Made by a program: the position numbers and the translations under genes
In this document: positions 43,775 to 52,945 of the stretch, piece after piece
Position numbering within the stretch: position 1 is the stretch's first letter
How the letters are laid out: each line of letters starts with the position of its first letter
Notes under the pieces: generated by a model
What the model saw: the letters and a program-made list of their open reading frames with translations, nothing else
Databases searched by the model: none
What the model was told of the DNA's origin: nothing
Source: Pseudomonadota bacterium
Lineage (GTDB): Bacteria > Myxococcota_A > Polyangia > Haliangiales > Haliangiaceae
Direction: 5' to 3'
DNA: 64,000 bases
NCBI GenBank assembly: GCA_022360315.1
Contig: JAKSDA010000191.1
Span: 1 to 64,000 of the forward strand

Positions 43775-44309
43775 CGTCGCTCCTTTGCGCCACCCGGGCT
43801 TGCTGCAGCGCGTCGCGCAGAATTTGCGGCAGGTCGGGATCCTCGATCCGTGCCGTGGTCAATAACTGCAGTAGCTCTACGATCGGTCCCGGGTCAAGGC
43901 GGACGAGACCGAAGGTCCGGCAAGCCAGGCTGATGGAGGTGAGATCGAGCGTGGCTCCGCGAACATCGGCGCCAGTTAGCTCGGCCTGGGAAAGGTCGGT
44001 CCTGGTCAGATCTGCGGCGCGTAAATCAGCGCCGCGCAGGTTGGCGCCGCGCAGGTCTGCGCCGACCAGTGCGGTCCGGCGCAATGAGGCAAAATGCAGG
44101 TTAGCTCCAACCAAACATGCTTGCTGCATTTGCGCCCCGTCGAGTACGGCGCGGCGTAAGCAAGCTCCCTGCAGATCGCAGCCGGACAGATCGATGCCGC
44201 GCAGGTCGGCTCCGGGCAAGCTGACGTGGTCCCATTCGCGGCGTCCCTCCTGGTGTTCGGCGAGAAACCGGGCGAGTTCTGGATCGATGGGGTCGGTTGC
44301 AGCTTGCAC
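43767..44309 (-). CDS. Pentapeptide-repeat protein
   Basis: A 180-residue protein whose residues 30-125 consist of about 18 consecutive pentapeptide-type repeats of the A(D/N)LxX form (GADLRG, GANLRG, GADLRA, TRTDLS), expected to form a right-handed quadrilateral beta-helix. A helical C-terminal tail follows. Such proteins serve as DNA mimics, effector modules or protection factors. The start is GTG 44309 with GAGGAG six to seven bases upstream. It sits between two proteins that share a C-terminal fold, in the operon of the M35 protease candidate. In T6SS and related effector loci, pentapeptide proteins are common companions. Confidence 0.88.
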   Translation of the reverse strand: MQAATDPIDPELARFLAEHQEGRREWDHVSLPGADLRGIDLSGCDLQGACLRRAVLDGAQMQQACLVGANLHFASLRRTALVGADLRGANLRGADLRAADLTRTDLSQAELTGADVRGATLDLTSISLACRTFGLVRLDPGPIVELLQLLTTARIEDPDLPQILRDALQQARVAQRSDDV

Positions 44310-44344
44310 GATGGTCTCCTCTCGGTCATGCCGCGCAGAGGCGC

Positions 44345-44896
44345 TCAGGGCGTCTTCTGACGCAGCTGGAAGCGGCCTTTGAGAGGCAGTGTCTTCTCGC
44401 TGGTCAGCGCGATCGCCGGGTCGCGAAACTGGAGGTCGACAGAGGCAAACATGGAATCACCGGTCTTGTTCAGCGCGACTGTTCCCGACGCCGCGAAGGA
44501 GAGATACATGACCTCGCCTGTGGCTGCGCGGGCAAAGACGCGCAGGCCGCTCTTTTCGATGTCCACAGGACCAGCTGCCATCGCCTGGTCGAGGTCCCGA
44601 GCTGCAAACTCGACAGCGATCACCCATTCCTTGGCTGTATCGTAAGTGAGCGGGCGCCCAGAATGCTTCTGATCAAAGAGGAGTACAATGCCGTCGCCGG
44701 CGGCGATCTGGTAGCGGGTCCGCGGAGCGTTCTTGCCAGTAGGATCGATGACCAGATGGCTTTTTTGGTACAGAGCAGCGCGATAAGCATCCGCGGCGGG
44801 TGGTCCTTTGGACGATACCGAGCTGTTACAGCTGGCGAGATTCATGAATCCGAGCAAAAGCACCACGGCACCCGTACAATTCCTGTTGTTCCGCAT
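44345..44896 (-). CDS. Small lipoprotein in the M35-protease operon
   Basis: A 183-residue lipoprotein. Starting at ATG 44896, MRNNRNCTGAVVLLLGFMNLASC gives a signal peptide with lipobox LASC; GGGGGTG precedes the start. A longer frame to 44947 adds no signal logic. The mature protein is beta-rich; its C-terminal part resembles the small protein at 43343-43774. The start is 14 bp after the stop of the M35-like protease candidate, so both are probably cotranscribed. A periplasmic lipoprotein right behind a toxin-like protease is a reasonable immunity candidate, but that is inference. Confidence 0.75.
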   Translation of the reverse strand: MRNNRNCTGAVVLLLGFMNLASCNSSVSSKGPPAADAYRAALYQKSHLVIDPTGKNAPRTRYQIAAGDGIVLLFDQKHSGRPLTYDTAKEWVIAVEFAARDLDQAMAAGPVDIEKSGLRVFARAATGEVMYLSFAASGTVALNKTGDSMFASVDLQFRDPAIALTSEKTLPLKGRFQLRQKTP

Positions 44897-44910
44897 ATCA
44901 CCCCCGACCA

Positions 44911-45999
44911 CTACCCGGTATAGCCGACCAGATCGAGTGCGAGCCACTGATACGAGTCGGCATTGTTTATCGCGTCTTTGGCATCGAGGGTGGTATACGC
45001 AGCGTCGTGATGGTACGCGTTATCGTCGGTTCCTGCGTATTTATGGGACATTTCGTGCACGATCGTGCCGGCACGCTTGTCGGCAGCCTGGTTAAACCAG
45101 GGCGCGCACAGATGGATGTCGCTCCACAGCCGATATACATAGGCCACCGCACTGGTGTCGTCAGCCTCGACCTCGATGGGGATAGTGCCACTAAAGGCGC
45201 TCTTTATCTTATTGTATTTGGCTTTGATCTGATTGATGCCATCTTCCTCTGTGGTCTGGAAGTTGGCCTGGATGACCGCGCGATTGGCGTCCACGCTGTC
45301 GAGCGCTGCCAGCGCAGTATCGACGAGTTCCTTGGCCCGACCGACTGCCTGTGCGATCATCTCGGCCTGCTCGTCGGTCTCGTCCTCCATGCGTACCTTC
45401 GTGCCGTCGACATCTGTGGTTCGATCAGCTCTGGAAGGGGCAGCCCACGAACCGACAAACGCCACAATTCCCTCGGCGCCCTGAGCCATGGTCGGGCTGC
45501 TCGAAGCCACATTCGCTCCGGTCTGAGCCTGCTCGCCGCCGCCGGGCGACTGGCTGTGGTCCCGGATGAAGGTCGTGCCCGAGATGACCCCAAGCCGGCG
45601 CCGAATCTTGCCGCCGCCCCCGCCGCCGCGGGTGATGCCGGCGCCCGCTCCCTCAGCCTGTCCACGTCGGTGCGCGATCGGGCTGCTCTCGGCCAGATTG
45701 GCCGCGCCACTGTGGTAGGCCGCCACAGCCCCCTGGCTGCTGCCCTCGCCCTTCACGCCGCTCGATGAACCCCGAGACACAACTCCGTGTGCGGCCGACA
45801 TGTTCGGATCGCGCAGCCAGTCTCCAGCCGACGGCCCTGCTGCGGCCGACGCGCCCGCGGGCGCGGCCGCAGCAACAGTCCCACGCTGAGCCGACAACCG
45901 CGAGGTTGCCGTGACTTTGCCCGGTGCGGCACTTTGCTGAGTCGACCCGGCAGTAGTTTGCCTCTGCCCGCCCGAGCGGCTTCGTTTACCGTCTTTCAT
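44911..45999 (-). CDS. M35-like (aspzincin) metalloprotease, candidate secreted effector
   Basis: A 362-residue protein. The first about 150 residues are disordered and rich in Ala/Gly/Ser/Gln with a GGGGGG patch, starting with a Lys/Arg cluster and no signal peptide. The C-terminal domain (from about 215) holds HEMSH (315-319) followed by GTDD (323-326) and NAYHHDAA: the aspzincin pattern HExxH...GTxD of deuterolysin/peptidyl-Lys metalloproteases (M35), with the aspartate as third zinc ligand. This domain is also used as an effector in delivered-toxin systems, and the disordered N-terminus resembles that of the giant protein at 19431-23840. GAGGAAAG precedes ATG 45999. Delivery route unknown. 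Confidence 0.82.
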   Translation of the reverse strand: MKDGKRSRSGGQRQTTAGSTQQSAAPGKVTATSRLSAQRGTVAAAAPAGASAAAGPSAGDWLRDPNMSAAHGVVSRGSSSGVKGEGSSQGAVAAYHSGAANLAESSPIAHRRGQAEGAGAGITRGGGGGGKIRRRLGVISGTTFIRDHSQSPGGGEQAQTGANVASSSPTMAQGAEGIVAFVGSWAAPSRADRTTDVDGTKVRMEDETDEQAEMIAQAVGRAKELVDTALAALDSVDANRAVIQANFQTTEEDGINQIKAKYNKIKSAFSGTIPIEVEADDTSAVAYVYRLWSDIHLCAPWFNQAADKRAGTIVHEMSHKYAGTDDNAYHHDAAYTTLDAKDAINNADSYQWLALDLVGYTG

Positions 46000-46056
46000 C
46001 GTCGTCTTTCCTCGGTGTCTGTCTTGATCGTTGATCCCGGTCGTTGATCCTGGTTG

Positions 46057-47727
46057 TCAGGGGCGCAGCATCTCACACGCCTTACGCTCGCGATTGGCCA
46101 ATTGGGTCGCATTGGTACTGGCGTAGAGATCGGCCAGGCTGCACCGCACCACGGGGTCGAATGGACTAATTCGCAACGCGGCCTCGAATGCACTTCTGGC
46201 CCGCTCGCGGTTGCCCATGGTCATGTGAGCCAGACCCATGGTGACGGCTGGAGCGGCATCGTTGCGGTCGGCAGCGTGAAGCGGCTCGGCCAATTCGATG
46301 GCTTTTTCGTGCCTGCCCAGTTCCAGATATGTCCGGCTGAGTTTGGCGGTTATGAATGGATCGCTCCGTCCCACGATGCTCAGCGCTTTTTCGTACTCGA
46401 TGGCAGCGGCTTCGGGCATGCCACGGGCGCGCAGCATGCCGCCCAGCCTGGTGTATTTGCGCGCCCTGGCACTGGCCACTTCGTCCACGCCGACATTTTC
46501 GGCGGCCTCGCCGTCTTTTTGGCCGCCTTTGTCGAAACGAATGCGTCGCGACTTGGCCCGACCGGCCAGCGTTCTGGACGACTTGAGGTTGCGACCGCGC
46601 AAATACGCTTTCCAGCTGCGCTCTACTTGCACCCAGCGCTTGCCGAGAACTTCGGCCACCGCGCGACGGGCACTCTTGCCGCTGCGCTGCAGTGCGATGA
46701 TACGCCGGATACCCTCGTAGCCGACTCGCTTGTGCAAGTAACTCACCATCGTGAACACCTCGGCAAACGCCAGAGCCGCAGCCTGCTGGCTGGGTAGCTT
46801 GGCCATGGATGGGTGCATTTCGTCGAATGTGATGAGCCGGCCACTCTTGAGCGCAGTGGCCAGGAGATGTTCGTCGGTGGCAGACAGGGTGGCATCGGGT
46901 CCGGTGCGCCAGCGTACTTGCTGAAACCGCGCCAGGCCCTCGTGCAGCCAGATTGGCACGGTGTCGTGACTGACTCGAGAGACCACATAGTGCACGTATT
47001 CGTGCACCAGCGTGTCCATCCACGGATAGCCGAAGATCGTGGCTCGTGGGGTCACCACCATGAGTTTGCCGTATTTGCACAGCGCAATAGTGCCGGTGTT
47101 TTCGATCTCGGCTTCGGTCAAGGGCGAGAGTCGGGCGAGATCCGATGGCCGGGAAAGGATCTCGACACGGATTTTGTTCTTCGGCCGATAATCAAAATCG
47201 TTGCCGAGCTCGCGGTACGCGGCTTCAAGCACATCACCGGCCAGGTCGACGATGACCTCGTCCTTGCCCGGTGGGTAGAAGATGACAAAATGCCCGCCGG
47301 ACGATTCGCGAAAGGCAAAATCTCGGGTGACCGAGAGGGTCGACACGGCCAGGGAGCGCAATCGACCGACATTGCCACCAGCGGCCTTGTCATCGACACC
47401 GTCGAGCAGGTCGAGCACGCGCTGGTACAATCCGTCGATGAACGCGATCTCGGCCTGCAGGTAACGAACTTCGGCTGCATTGGGCGAGCGTTTGGCAAGC
47501 CTGGCGATGTGCGTCCGGGCCTCGCGGTAGCGCCACTGCGACAAAAAGCGCGTTGCCTTGACAATGTCGCTGTAGTCCCCTCGCTTCGCGCTCACTCCGC
47601 TGGACCATGCCGCCGGCATGGCGAGCGCCAGTGCGATAACGAGAATTCCCAGCAGAAATCTGTTTTCTGCCCTACCGGTCATCTTCTTATCTGCCCTCAC
47701 CTCACCTTTTTTCTGCCGCCGCATCAA
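46057..47727 (-). CDS. Peptidase-MA-like zinc protease with TPR repeats
   Basis: A 556-residue exported protein: signal peptide at residues 23-47 after a basic start (NRFLLGILVIALALAMPAAW), a helical TPR-like stretch (50-135), a gluzincin domain with HEYVH (242-246) and LHEGLA with Glu263 as third ligand, and C-terminal TPRs (about 420-550). This is the peptidase MA-like arrangement known from many delta-proteobacteria, thought to act on envelope proteins. Its ATG overlaps the stop of the DUF4175 gene in an ATGA arrangement, so the two are translationally coupled. The M35 gene follows 57 bp downstream. Confidence 0.88.
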   Translation of the reverse strand: MMRRQKKGEVRADKKMTGRAENRFLLGILVIALALAMPAAWSSGVSAKRGDYSDIVKATRFLSQWRYREARTHIARLAKRSPNAAEVRYLQAEIAFIDGLYQRVLDLLDGVDDKAAGGNVGRLRSLAVSTLSVTRDFAFRESSGGHFVIFYPPGKDEVIVDLAGDVLEAAYRELGNDFDYRPKNKIRVEILSRPSDLARLSPLTEAEIENTGTIALCKYGKLMVVTPRATIFGYPWMDTLVHEYVHYVVSRVSHDTVPIWLHEGLARFQQVRWRTGPDATLSATDEHLLATALKSGRLITFDEMHPSMAKLPSQQAAALAFAEVFTMVSYLHKRVGYEGIRRIIALQRSGKSARRAVAEVLGKRWVQVERSWKAYLRGRNLKSSRTLAGRAKSRRIRFDKGGQKDGEAAENVGVDEVASARARKYTRLGGMLRARGMPEAAAIEYEKALSIVGRSDPFITAKLSRTYLELGRHEKAIELAEPLHAADRNDAAPAVTMGLAHMTMGNRERARSAFEAALRISPFDPVVRCSLADLYASTNATQLANRERKACEMLRP

Positions 47728-50700
47728 CGGATCAGCTCCTCGTAGTAGCGTTTGACCAGCTCGCCAAAGCCCTTGGGCGCCTCTTCCCGCTTCATGGCCT
47801 CGAGAATATCCTCGCGGAATTCTTGCGGAGCGCGGTACTCGTCGGCACCTGGAATGCGGATCGGCTGATCGCGCAGACCGGCGCGCCCCGCGGCCTGCCG
47901 CTGGCGGGCTGCATCTCTGGCTCCGTCCATGGTGCGCTCGAGCGCATCGGCGGCACCTCGGGTCTCCTGCCGCGCGCCAGACGGATCGCGGGCGCGCATG
48001 CGCTCGCCCGCCCGCTTCATGTGGGTCTCGGCTCCGCCGATCCCCTGCGAGATCGCCTGGCCGGCCCAGCCGGGTAGATCTCTCGACATCTGGCCGGCCC
48101 GCTCGGCGAGCCGACGAGCCCGCTCGGCGACGCTTCTTTGCCGCCGGCGCAACCGGCCGAGCAGACGGCGATCCTCTCGCGTCATGATCTCCCCGGGCGA
48201 CGGTGTCGATGCCTCGAGTTCTTCGACCAGACGGCGGGCCAGGGGCAGCCCCCGTTTGACCTCGCGCTGGGCATCGGCAGTGCGGTCGCCAAACGGCCCG
48301 CCCTGTTCGTCATCGATGGCCGCATCGAGTTCAGATGCGATCACCTCCAGACCAGAATGAACTTGCCTGGCCATGGCCAGAGCCTCGGCAATGTCGCCGT
48401 CGCCGATCATTTTGTCGACGTCGGCCAGCCTGAACTCGACAATTTCCAGTTCTTCCCGCGCGAATGGGGTGAGCCCTGTTTCCGGGATCTTGTCCAGCTG
48501 CTTGCGCAGTTTGTCCAGAACACTGGCCACACGTTTGCGGGTCTCCTTGGCCTCTTCGCGCATCATTTCGTCGGCGTGCTCAGCGTATCGGTCCCAGATC
48601 TCGGCCGCACCCGCGGCCAGTTCGCGCTGATCCTGGGTCAGGTCGGACAGCTTGTCCATGAGTTCGCCGAATTTGCGTTCCTCTTCGCTGAACGTGTCGC
48701 TGCGCAGGGCTTGCAGAGCGCGCTCCATGGCCTCGGAAGCGCGATCGAACGTCTGCATGCACTGTTCGAGACGGCGCTGGGCCTGGGCTGCAGCACCGCG
48801 CTGGAGCAACTCGCGAACTTGAACTATACAATCCACGGCCCGGTCGCCTTGCATGGCCTCGGCGTTGACGAAGCGGTCGAGTACATCGTCGGCCAGACTC
48901 GAGCGCTTCTGTGCCATCTCGGCCAGACGCCGCTCGAGAAATTTCATCTCGCGCTCGATCTCGGCCAGAAGCTCTGGAGCACCGGTGCGGTCGTACTCCT
49001 GAAATAGCTGGCGCAGGCGGTCCTGATGAAACTTGATCTCGTCGCCGATGGCCAGAAGGTTCTCCATCTGCTGGCGATCGATCCAGTTGGCCAGCAAGAT
49101 GACGTCTTCTTCGAGCTCGGCAACCATCTCGGCGTCGTGACTGGCGAGCCGAGCGGCCACTTGCTTTGGCCTGGCTCCGCGCGCCTGGCGCGCTGCCAGT
49201 CGGGACAGTAAATTGGCCTCAGACTTGGCCTGCTTGTCGAGTCGCGAGCGCATATCGGACAGGGCCCGGCGCAGGTCGTCGCCGGCCAGTTCGTCGCCGC
49301 GCAGCGCGGTCAACAGGGTTCCGAGTTCAACTACCAGCGTGGCCGTGGCTCGCTGCAGCACGCTGTGCGCGTGGAGATCTTCGGAGCTCACTGTGAGGCG
49401 GGCACCGAGCGCGTTGATCATGTGCTCGAATAGCTCGCGTTGCCGGACAATGAGCTGCTCGTGTCGCTCGCGCGGGCTGAACACGCGCAGGCGAAACGAC
49501 CTCGAACGGCCGATATTGGGACCCAGTACAATGTCGTTGTCGGTGACCTCCAGGTGATAGGATACCCGGACCCCCGGTTCGAGCGAAACCTCGGCCAAAT
49601 CCCACAGAAACTTGCCTTGTGCACTGGGTCGGGGCTGCCTGGACGAGGGCAGCTCCCTGCGCATCTGCTTGCCGCGATCGTTCCACACCAACTCGATTTT
49701 GGAGATGCCGTAGTCGTCCTTAGCAATGTAGGCGAGTTCGATGCGCTTGAGACCGGCGACGTCGATCTCGTCGCCCGGGGTGTACAGTTCGACTTGCGGC
49801 GCTTGATCGGGCTCGATCTCGATGTGGCGAGTGAGCTCCTCGACCCGGCGGCTGCCCGCCGGGGTTTCGATCACGAAGCGATACTTTGCCGGTTCGACGA
49901 CCGGAAAACGAACCGACAGAGAACGCCCGTCCGGGCCGATGTCTAGGACCATCTCGCGCCGCTCCGACCGGGCGCCGTGAGGCTTTGTCGCCGGCGCCGT
50001 ATCGGTTTTGGCGCCGGTACTCGAACCGGTATCAGTACCGGTGTTTGTCTCTCCATTCTCTGTCTCTGTGTCTGCATCTTCGAATACCAGCCGGGCTGTG
50101 CGGGTCGGCACGAGCGCGGTGGTCTCCACGACGACCGTGGTGCCCGGCATGGCGCGGAAGTCGCCACTCGAGGACGGCAGCACCGCCGCGATACGACCGG
50201 TGTATTCCGGGTACTCGAGTGTAATGCGCAGATCGCCGACCAGCGGCTCGCGCGACATGAGAGCATCGCCAAAAGGCCGCGGGTCCTCGGGGTGAAGCAG
50301 GCGATTCCAGCCCTCGGCGAGGGCCCCGGAAGCCATGATGAGAACGGTTGCGTGGAGCAGCAGTGCCGCACCACAGGTCACGCCGGCTCGCCGCAGCGTG
50401 CGATCGATGAGCGAACTCGATGGGATGGCAACAACTCGCTGGGCGGTTTGTTCGAACAGCGCGCTCACCAGTTCGCCAGATATGTGACGAGACGCTGCGG
50501 TCGTCTCGATACTGGACGTACCCAATTCGAGTGATGACAGTAGATCCGAGGCGATCTCTGGCTTTCGCTGGCCGACATACCTGGCCACTCTGCCGTCGGT
50601 TCTCCATCGCCACAGCGGGACAGCGACACCGAATGCCAGGGCCGCGGCGACTGAGGCACCGAGCAACACCGCACTGATCACGGCGAGTCCGGCGCTGCGA

Positions 50701-50852
50701 TAGGGGGCCATTGCCAGTGCGGCGAGAGGTGCGACCAGAGCCAGAAAAGTCACACCGGCGAACATGTAGAGGGCTGCTTGTGCCGCAGCGCTCCGGAATT
50801 GCCCGCGCCTTACAGCAGCGAGAAACACTCGTATGCGAGAGAGCTCGTCCAC
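47724..50852 (-). CDS. DUF4175-family inner-membrane protein with long coiled coil
   Basis: A 1,042-residue protein. Two hydrophobic segments near the N-terminus (about 25-50 and 55-80) and a third near 160 anchor it in the inner membrane; a beta-rich domain (about 190-430) is followed by a very long charged coiled coil (about 450-1,000) with Arg/Glu heptads (RLVEELEAS, RRQRSVAERARRLAERAG). This is the DUF4175 architecture found across alpha- and delta-proteobacteria, of unsettled function. It is the first gene of the operon with the TPR-protease. Opposite-strand frames in this block are compositional shadows. Confidence 0.8.
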   Translation of the reverse strand: MDELSRIRVFLAAVRRGQFRSAAAQAALYMFAGVTFLALVAPLAALAMAPYRSAGLAVISAVLLGASVAAALAFGVAVPLWRWRTDGRVARYVGQRKPEIASDLLSSLELGTSSIETTAASRHISGELVSALFEQTAQRVVAIPSSSLIDRTLRRAGVTCGAALLLHATVLIMASGALAEGWNRLLHPEDPRPFGDALMSREPLVGDLRITLEYPEYTGRIAAVLPSSSGDFRAMPGTTVVVETTALVPTRTARLVFEDADTETENGETNTGTDTGSSTGAKTDTAPATKPHGARSERREMVLDIGPDGRSLSVRFPVVEPAKYRFVIETPAGSRRVEELTRHIEIEPDQAPQVELYTPGDEIDVAGLKRIELAYIAKDDYGISKIELVWNDRGKQMRRELPSSRQPRPSAQGKFLWDLAEVSLEPGVRVSYHLEVTDNDIVLGPNIGRSRSFRLRVFSPRERHEQLIVRQRELFEHMINALGARLTVSSEDLHAHSVLQRATATLVVELGTLLTALRGDELAGDDLRRALSDMRSRLDKQAKSEANLLSRLAARQARGARPKQVAARLASHDAEMVAELEEDVILLANWIDRQQMENLLAIGDEIKFHQDRLRQLFQEYDRTGAPELLAEIEREMKFLERRLAEMAQKRSSLADDVLDRFVNAEAMQGDRAVDCIVQVRELLQRGAAAQAQRRLEQCMQTFDRASEAMERALQALRSDTFSEEERKFGELMDKLSDLTQDQRELAAGAAEIWDRYAEHADEMMREEAKETRKRVASVLDKLRKQLDKIPETGLTPFAREELEIVEFRLADVDKMIGDGDIAEALAMARQVHSGLEVIASELDAAIDDEQGGPFGDRTADAQREVKRGLPLARRLVEELEASTPSPGEIMTREDRRLLGRLRRRQRSVAERARRLAERAGQMSRDLPGWAGQAISQGIGGAETHMKRAGERMRARDPSGARQETRGAADALERTMDGARDAARQRQAAGRAGLRDQPIRIPGADEYRAPQEFREDILEAMKREEAPKGFGELVKRYYEELIR

Positions 50853-50971
50853 GGTTGGACCATTTTGGCTCAGTCTAGCTTACATTGGGGAGCACTGCTA
50901 CCTGCGCTATCGGCCGGATGTCCCGGCATGGAATGCGAAGCGGACTCCATACCGAGCGGCGCGGCCAGGTG

Positions 50972-52624
50972 ATGGGGTACAATCTGGCCGTGCAGTGGAC
51001 GCGGCGCACAGTGTTGCGCGCCCTGGGGAATTCGGCGCTGACCTCATTTTTGGTGCCGCTCCTCGACTCTTGTGCGGGCAGTTCGACACAGCAGAAAGCT
51101 CTATCTCTGCCCGCGCTGCCGGCCATTGGGGACCTCCGCGTCTGGCTGCGCGGTGCGGTCGGCGAGTTGTCGCAGCGGTTTCCCCACGCTTCGGCGCTGG
51201 TCGCAATCGACCGGCGGGGCGGTGTGTTTGTCGACCCCGAAGAGGGCCGCGCATCGCAGGCGGTCGATGCTGCTCTGGTTCTTACTGTGAGCAACGGCAA
51301 AACCACCTTCGAGCAGGCGACGAGCGACCTGGGACGGAGCGGGATCGACCGGGCGATGTGGACGTTGCGAGAACGGGCTGCGGCCGTGCCTCAGCCGTTT
51401 CGCTCGAGTGACCGGCGGACCGGCAACTCAGCTCTTGCCGGGCGGTGTGGGCGAAACCCCATCCGGATGAGCGCACCGCGCGACCTGTCCACCCCGCTCG
51501 ACGCCGATTCCGATCCCAGATCGCTGACCCCCGGACAATGGATCGAGCGGGTGCAGCGTCTGTACGCGCGCACCCGTCGCGTGGGCGGAAACCGCATCGT
51601 ATACCGCAGTGCGTATGCAATGATCGAGGACAGCGATAGGCTGTATATCGGCACTGGTCGCGATCTCCGGCAGCGCGTTGTCCGCAGTCGCGCCGGAGTG
51701 GTTTTCACTGCCCAGCAAACCGCGACGCACAGCCTGTCTGCGCGCTCTGACAGAATACCCGGCCGAGTATCCGGTCCGGCCATCGTCGCCACTCCGGTCG
51801 TCGAAGTTGCCGAGCGGAGCGGTACGATGGGACTCGAAGCTGTCGAGGTGTCTCAGGATGCGATCGATCTGGCAGCGGGACGGGCTCTGTCAATCATTTC
51901 GCCAATCGCTCCTCCTCGAGGGAATATGGATTTGCTGCTCGAGCCTGCGGTGGCGGCTCTCATCGTCCAGCGTTGTGTCGGCCCTGCTCTGGCCGGGCAG
52001 TCCTGGCTATCGGGTGAATCACGCGCAGCGGCCCTGGTCGGCCAGCCAGTCGCTTCGTCCTTGGTCACGCTGGTCGACGACCCCACGGTCTCGGCTGCCT
52101 TTGGCACGTACTTTTTCGATGATGAAGGGGTCATGGCCGGCCCGAGCACACTCATCGACGAGGGGGTGCTGCGCGGTCCGATCGCCGATCGCCACAGCGC
52201 GGCAGGGCTGGGTGTGCAGCCAACATCAAATGGTCGCCGGAGGTCCCCATTTGACAGCGTGACCGCGCAGCCCAGCAATCTGGTCCTGGCTCCGGGCCGA
52301 GCCCAGGTCGCCGGGCTCATCGGCGCAATAAAACGCGGTCTGGTACTGGAAGGCGGTGTGGCGGCTACTGTGGATCTGTCCAGCTGGAGATTCTCGGCCC
52401 GCACGGCTCGAGCCCGTGAAGTGGTCAATGGCAAGTTGACCGGCACGCTGTACCGCGGTGTCGATTTGCGCGGCGATGTATCGGAGTTGCTCCAGGCGGT
52501 GCGCGGCCTGTCTTCTGTCAGCCAGGCGTTCTCCTCGTCAGAAGGCCCGGCGGCCACGGTCACCAGCCCCTACGTACTCACCCGAGCCCGCGTATTGCCC
52601 GCCCCGTCGGGCCAGTCCGGATGA
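50972..52624 (+). CDS. TldD/PmbA-like protein, Tat lipoprotein without the zinc motif
   Basis: A 550-residue protein. TRRTVLRAL and a hydrophobic stretch ending in LLDSC form a twin-arginine signal with lipobox, predicting a folded, lipid-anchored periplasmic protein, unlike cytoplasmic TldD. The C-terminal half matches TldD/PmbA: LLEPAVAALIV, PVASSLVTLVDDPTV, FGTYFFDDEGV and TLIDEGVLRG. Where TldD has the zinc-binding HExxxH (AAxxVHEAxGH), this protein reads AALIVQRCVGPAL, so both histidines and the glutamate are replaced and peptidase activity is unlikely. The N-terminal half is weakly conserved. ATG 50972 gives a proper Tat signal; the frame stays open to 50885. Confidence 0.82.
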   Translation: MGYNLAVQWTRRTVLRALGNSALTSFLVPLLDSCAGSSTQQKALSLPALPAIGDLRVWLRGAVGELSQRFPHASALVAIDRRGGVFVDPEEGRASQAVDAALVLTVSNGKTTFEQATSDLGRSGIDRAMWTLRERAAAVPQPFRSSDRRTGNSALAGRCGRNPIRMSAPRDLSTPLDADSDPRSLTPGQWIERVQRLYARTRRVGGNRIVYRSAYAMIEDSDRLYIGTGRDLRQRVVRSRAGVVFTAQQTATHSLSARSDRIPGRVSGPAIVATPVVEVAERSGTMGLEAVEVSQDAIDLAAGRALSIISPIAPPRGNMDLLLEPAVAALIVQRCVGPALAGQSWLSGESRAAALVGQPVASSLVTLVDDPTVSAAFGTYFFDDEGVMAGPSTLIDEGVLRGPIADRHSAAGLGVQPTSNGRRRSPFDSVTAQPSNLVLAPGRAQVAGLIGAIKRGLVLEGGVAATVDLSSWRFSARTARAREVVNGKLTGTLYRGVDLRGDVSELLQAVRGLSSVSQAFSSSEGPAATVTSPYVLTRARVLPAPSGQSG

Positions 52625-52945
52625 TTCACCACGTCATTTGCCGCCGCCATATCTCAGGATCGAATAAGGCGTTTTTGTTGCCAGGCCAACAACCGGGCCG
52701 ATCGCGGCTGCGTCTGGGGCTTTGGCCGAAGATGTAGGTGTTTTCCCGGCCCGATCGACTTTATCTTCGCAGATGTGGCTGGCACAATGACCTTGGTTTG
52801 ACCGAGTGGGATAGCATGGAGCCGCGTTGCCAACGCGGTCAGGAATTGCAGCTGGTCCAACTGCGCCCCTCCTGCGCACGACTACTGCCGGCCTGTGTGC
52901 CGGGATGGCAATCGCCGGCCCAGCGGCCGGCGGATCGAGGAACTC
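52625..52945. other. Regulatory region upstream of the aap-like operon
   Basis: 321 bp without a gene. It holds the near-perfect palindrome at 52822-52838. No terminator with a T run follows the TldD-like gene. TTGACC occurs near 52797, but no -10 box with correct spacing was found. Confidence 0.45.
52822..52838. promoter_or_regulatory. 17-bp palindrome upstream of the amino-acid ABC operon
   Basis: CCGCGTTG-C-CAACGCGG: two perfect eight-base arms around one base, about 108 bp before the first gene of the ABC operon. The size and location suit a dimeric regulator operator. Confidence 0.45.
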
